A stretch of DNA of 64,000 nucleotides from Alphaproteobacteria bacterium (GTDB lineage Bacteria > Pseudomonadota > Alphaproteobacteria > JANQMY01), in contig JANQPL010000016.1 of NCBI GenBank assembly GCA_028289425.1, positions 183,630 to 247,629 on the forward strand. The letters run 5' to 3'. The notes under the pieces are model-generated. The model did no database searches. It was not told where the DNA came from and saw only the letters and a list, made by a program, of their open reading frames with translations. Shown here piece after piece: positions 62,392 through 64,000 of this stretch. The first letter of the stretch is position 1; each line of letters opens with the position of its first letter. The position numbers and the translations under genes are program-made.

Positions 62392-64000
62392 TTAGGGGAG
62401 GGACGGCAGATTGAAACTGCCCACCACATCGCCCGGCCCTGCGGAAAGCGGTCCCTGTCCGAAGCCGACGCCAATGTTCCCGGTACCCGCAATGGCTCCC
62501 GGACCAACCGCAAGGATATCGCCCGAGACTGCACTACCGTTAAAGCTGCCCACATTGCCGTTTGATGCGCTACCACCGGTCAATGCGAGAAGTTGGTTTC
62601 CATTCGCAACGGCGTTGCCCAAACCGAGATTATTGTTGCCGGCACTTGAGTCGATGCCAAAGGCCGTTAGGGTGCCATCATCGAGGGCACGCGCGTTTCC
62701 AACGCCAAGATTGCCGCTGGCCGCCGTCACCGGCGCGCCGTCCGATCCACTGGGTGCGCTCGAGGCTATGGAGCCGTTTTCGGCAGAACCGTTGTTATGG
62801 CCAATATTTTTGCTGCTTGTCACAGCAGAAGCATCGGTCGAACCATTTGAGGTCGATGCACTGCTTGTTCCGTCGTCTACGGCACCGTTCCCTGCGCCAA
62901 TGTTGTAACTGCCATTGGTGGCGCTGGAATTCTGGCTGTTTCTGCCGGTCGAAGCGGCCAACAGGGACGAAGCGCTGTTTGCTGTCCCGTTGTTATGACC
63001 AATATTGTCGCTGCCCAATGTGACGTCGCCGCCGCTTGCGTCCGTTCCGATGGACCCCGTTAGGCCGGCGGATGATCCCGTTGCGGCGCCATTTCCTGAG
63101 CCCACATTTCCGCTGGCCGACCTGACGGAGCTGTCCCCAACACCTGCCAAGGTTCCACCAGACACAGAGCCTCCATCGGTGCCGGCGCCATTTCCATGAC
63201 CGATATTGTCGCTGGCGACGGTGAGGTCGACGCCGTTCCCCTGTTGGAAAATGATTCCGGACACTCGCGAACTTGTTCCGCTTGCGGCGCCATTTCCTGT
63301 TCCAACATTACCGCTCGCGTTCTTTACAGTGCTGTCGGTAACGTTTTGAAACGCTCCGCCAGTCACTGTGGAACCGTTGTTGGCGGCGCCATTTCCGTGA
63401 CCGACATTGTCGCTGGCGACGGTAGAATCAACGCCATTAACCCCCTGAAAGAAGCTCGTCGAAACGGAAGATCCGCTTCCGCTTGCGGCGCCGTTGCCCG
63501 TCCCCACATTGCCACTGGCCACTCTGGATGCATTGTTCGTATTACCTGGAATTCGTGTGGCACTTACCATTCCGCCGTCGCTGGCGGCGCCGTTTCCGTG
63601 GCCAATATTGTCGTTCCCGGCCTCCATGCCATTTCCAGATGCAATAACTTCTGCCGTGGTTGTCGGCACGCCGGACCCATTGCCCGTCCCCACATTGCCG
63701 CTACCCGCGCGTCCACCGCCTAAGGCTCTCGAGTTGACGCCATTGTAATACCCCACATTATGGGAGCCGGCCTCGGACATGTCGTCGGACGTGGAACTGA
63801 CGCCGTTATAGCCGCCTTTGTTGCCGGTGCCTTCATTGCCGAAGCCCACATTATCGGAGCCGCCATTGTTGAAGCCCCAATTACCGTCCTTGCCCCGATT
63901 AATGGTGAAGTCTGGCGTGACTTCGATGTCGTCGGTGACGGGCTCCGGGCCTGCCAGCGCCGGCCCCGACAGAACAGCGGATATGGCCGTTACAATAAGA
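62392..64000 (-). CDS. Secreted Asn/Gly repeat protein D (33-residue repeats), N-terminus outside window
   Basis: 536 codons are visible; the start codon lies beyond base 64000. The end of the signal peptide can be read (AVLSGPALAGPEP), then TINRGKDGNWGFNNGG and about 16 units of 21-34 residues on N-[IV]-G-x-x-N-G. In the middle they alternate between NVG[TS]GNGAA and N[IV]GH[GN]NG forms, giving a 67-residue double repeat. It ends VGSFNLPSLP like B and C. Ser/Thr-rich loops replace the ATRxG loops of B and C. Function unknown. Confidence 0.83.
   Translation of the reverse strand, partial: LIVTAISAVLSGPALAGPEPVTDDIEVTPDFTINRGKDGNWGFNNGGSDNVGFGNEGTGNKGGYNGVSSTSDDMSEAGSHNVGYYNGVNSRALGGGRAGSGNVGTGNGSGVPTTTAEVIASGNGMEAGNDNIGHGNGAASDGGMVSATRIPGNTNNASRVASGNVGTGNGAASGSGSSVSTSFFQGVNGVDSTVASDNVGHGNGAANNGSTVTGGAFQNVTDSTVKNASGNVGTGNGAASGTSSRVSGIIFQQGNGVDLTVASDNIGHGNGAGTDGGSVSGGTLAGVGDSSVRSASGNVGSGNGAATGSSAGLTGSIGTDASGGDVTLGSDNIGHNNGTANSASSLLAASTGRNSQNSSATNGSYNIGAGNGAVDDGTSSASTSNGSTDASAVTSSKNIGHNNGSAENGSIASSAPSGSDGAPVTAASGNLGVGNARALDDGTLTAFGIDSSAGNNNLGLGNAVANGNQLLALTGGSASNGNVGSFNGSAVSGDILAVGPGAIAGTGNIGVGFGQGPLSAGPGDVVGSFNLPSLP

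Noticed and set aside
58156..63849. Long plus-strand open frames rich in Pro, Leu and Cys opposite the repeat-protein genes
   Set aside because: They mirror the repetitive minus-strand coding sequence. The minus-strand frames have signal peptides, ribosome sites, terminators and consistent repeats; the plus-strand ones do not.

Overview
The window looks like a chromosomal stretch of a free-living alphaproteobacterium. The support is a GC-rich composition, Shine-Dalgarno starts with occasional GTG/TTG, many TetR regulators each beside a catabolic-looking gene, a TonB-dependent receptor, LLM flavin oxidoreductases, a P450, a Rieske oxygenase, and small palindromic intergenic repeats of the kind common in that class. 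A Parvibaculum-like or similar marine/soil lineage would fit, but nothing here fixes the genus. No tRNA, rRNA, CRISPR array, complete insertion sequence or phage gene was seen.

Layout. 1-7.6 kb: end of an enoyl-CoA hydratase gene, a TetR/VOC pair with twin operators, two paralogous TolB-like/TPR membrane proteins on either side of an LLM oxidoreductase, a Tat-exported alpha carbonic anhydrase and an alpha/beta hydrolase. 7.6-12.2 kb: a TPP riboswitch and thiC, then about 0.8 kb of mosaic repeats and two paralogous small membrane proteins. 12.2-19.3 kb: small membrane proteins (another paralogous pair), a GH84 glycosidase, a MAPEG protein, a histone H1-like protein and a cupin-SDR operon. 19.3-26.0 kb: a TetR gene, a TonB receptor and a VOC/cyclase/LLM/SDR run with the same ACACGTGT-type site at both ends, read here as one uptake-and-degradation regulon. 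26-37 kb: an SDR, an enoyl-CoA hydratase, a beta carbonic anhydrase with its TetR, LysR, a TorF-like porin, a TetR with DUF1772/DUF4345 genes, and a DOMON/NamZ-type pair. 37-50 kb: a FAD oxidoreductase/HxlR pair, a coupled SBP56/membrane-protein pair, OsmC, a diiron ferritin-like protein behind a 29-codon small ORF, a BTAD (SARP-type) regulator fused to an alpha/beta hydrolase, a homocysteine S-methyltransferase-like protein, HD-GYP, and an ArsR-SRPBCC pair. 50-56.7 kb: GST, Rieske oxygenase/TetR, a CoA-transferase, and TetR/P450, each regulator with clear operators.

56.9-64.0 kb is the most unusual part. Four consecutive genes on the minus strand encode secreted Asn/Gly-rich repeat proteins built on one core, N-x-G-x-x-N-[GA], with a different repeat length in each gene (about 19, 27, 27 and 33 residues). 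All four end in LP[GS]LP. Two of them are a recent tandem duplication that includes the promoter region. The repeats resemble the Pentapeptide_2/MPTR repeats known from mycobacterial PPE proteins, here placed behind Gram-negative signal peptides. I found no described function for such a cluster from sequence alone. The last gene runs off the window.
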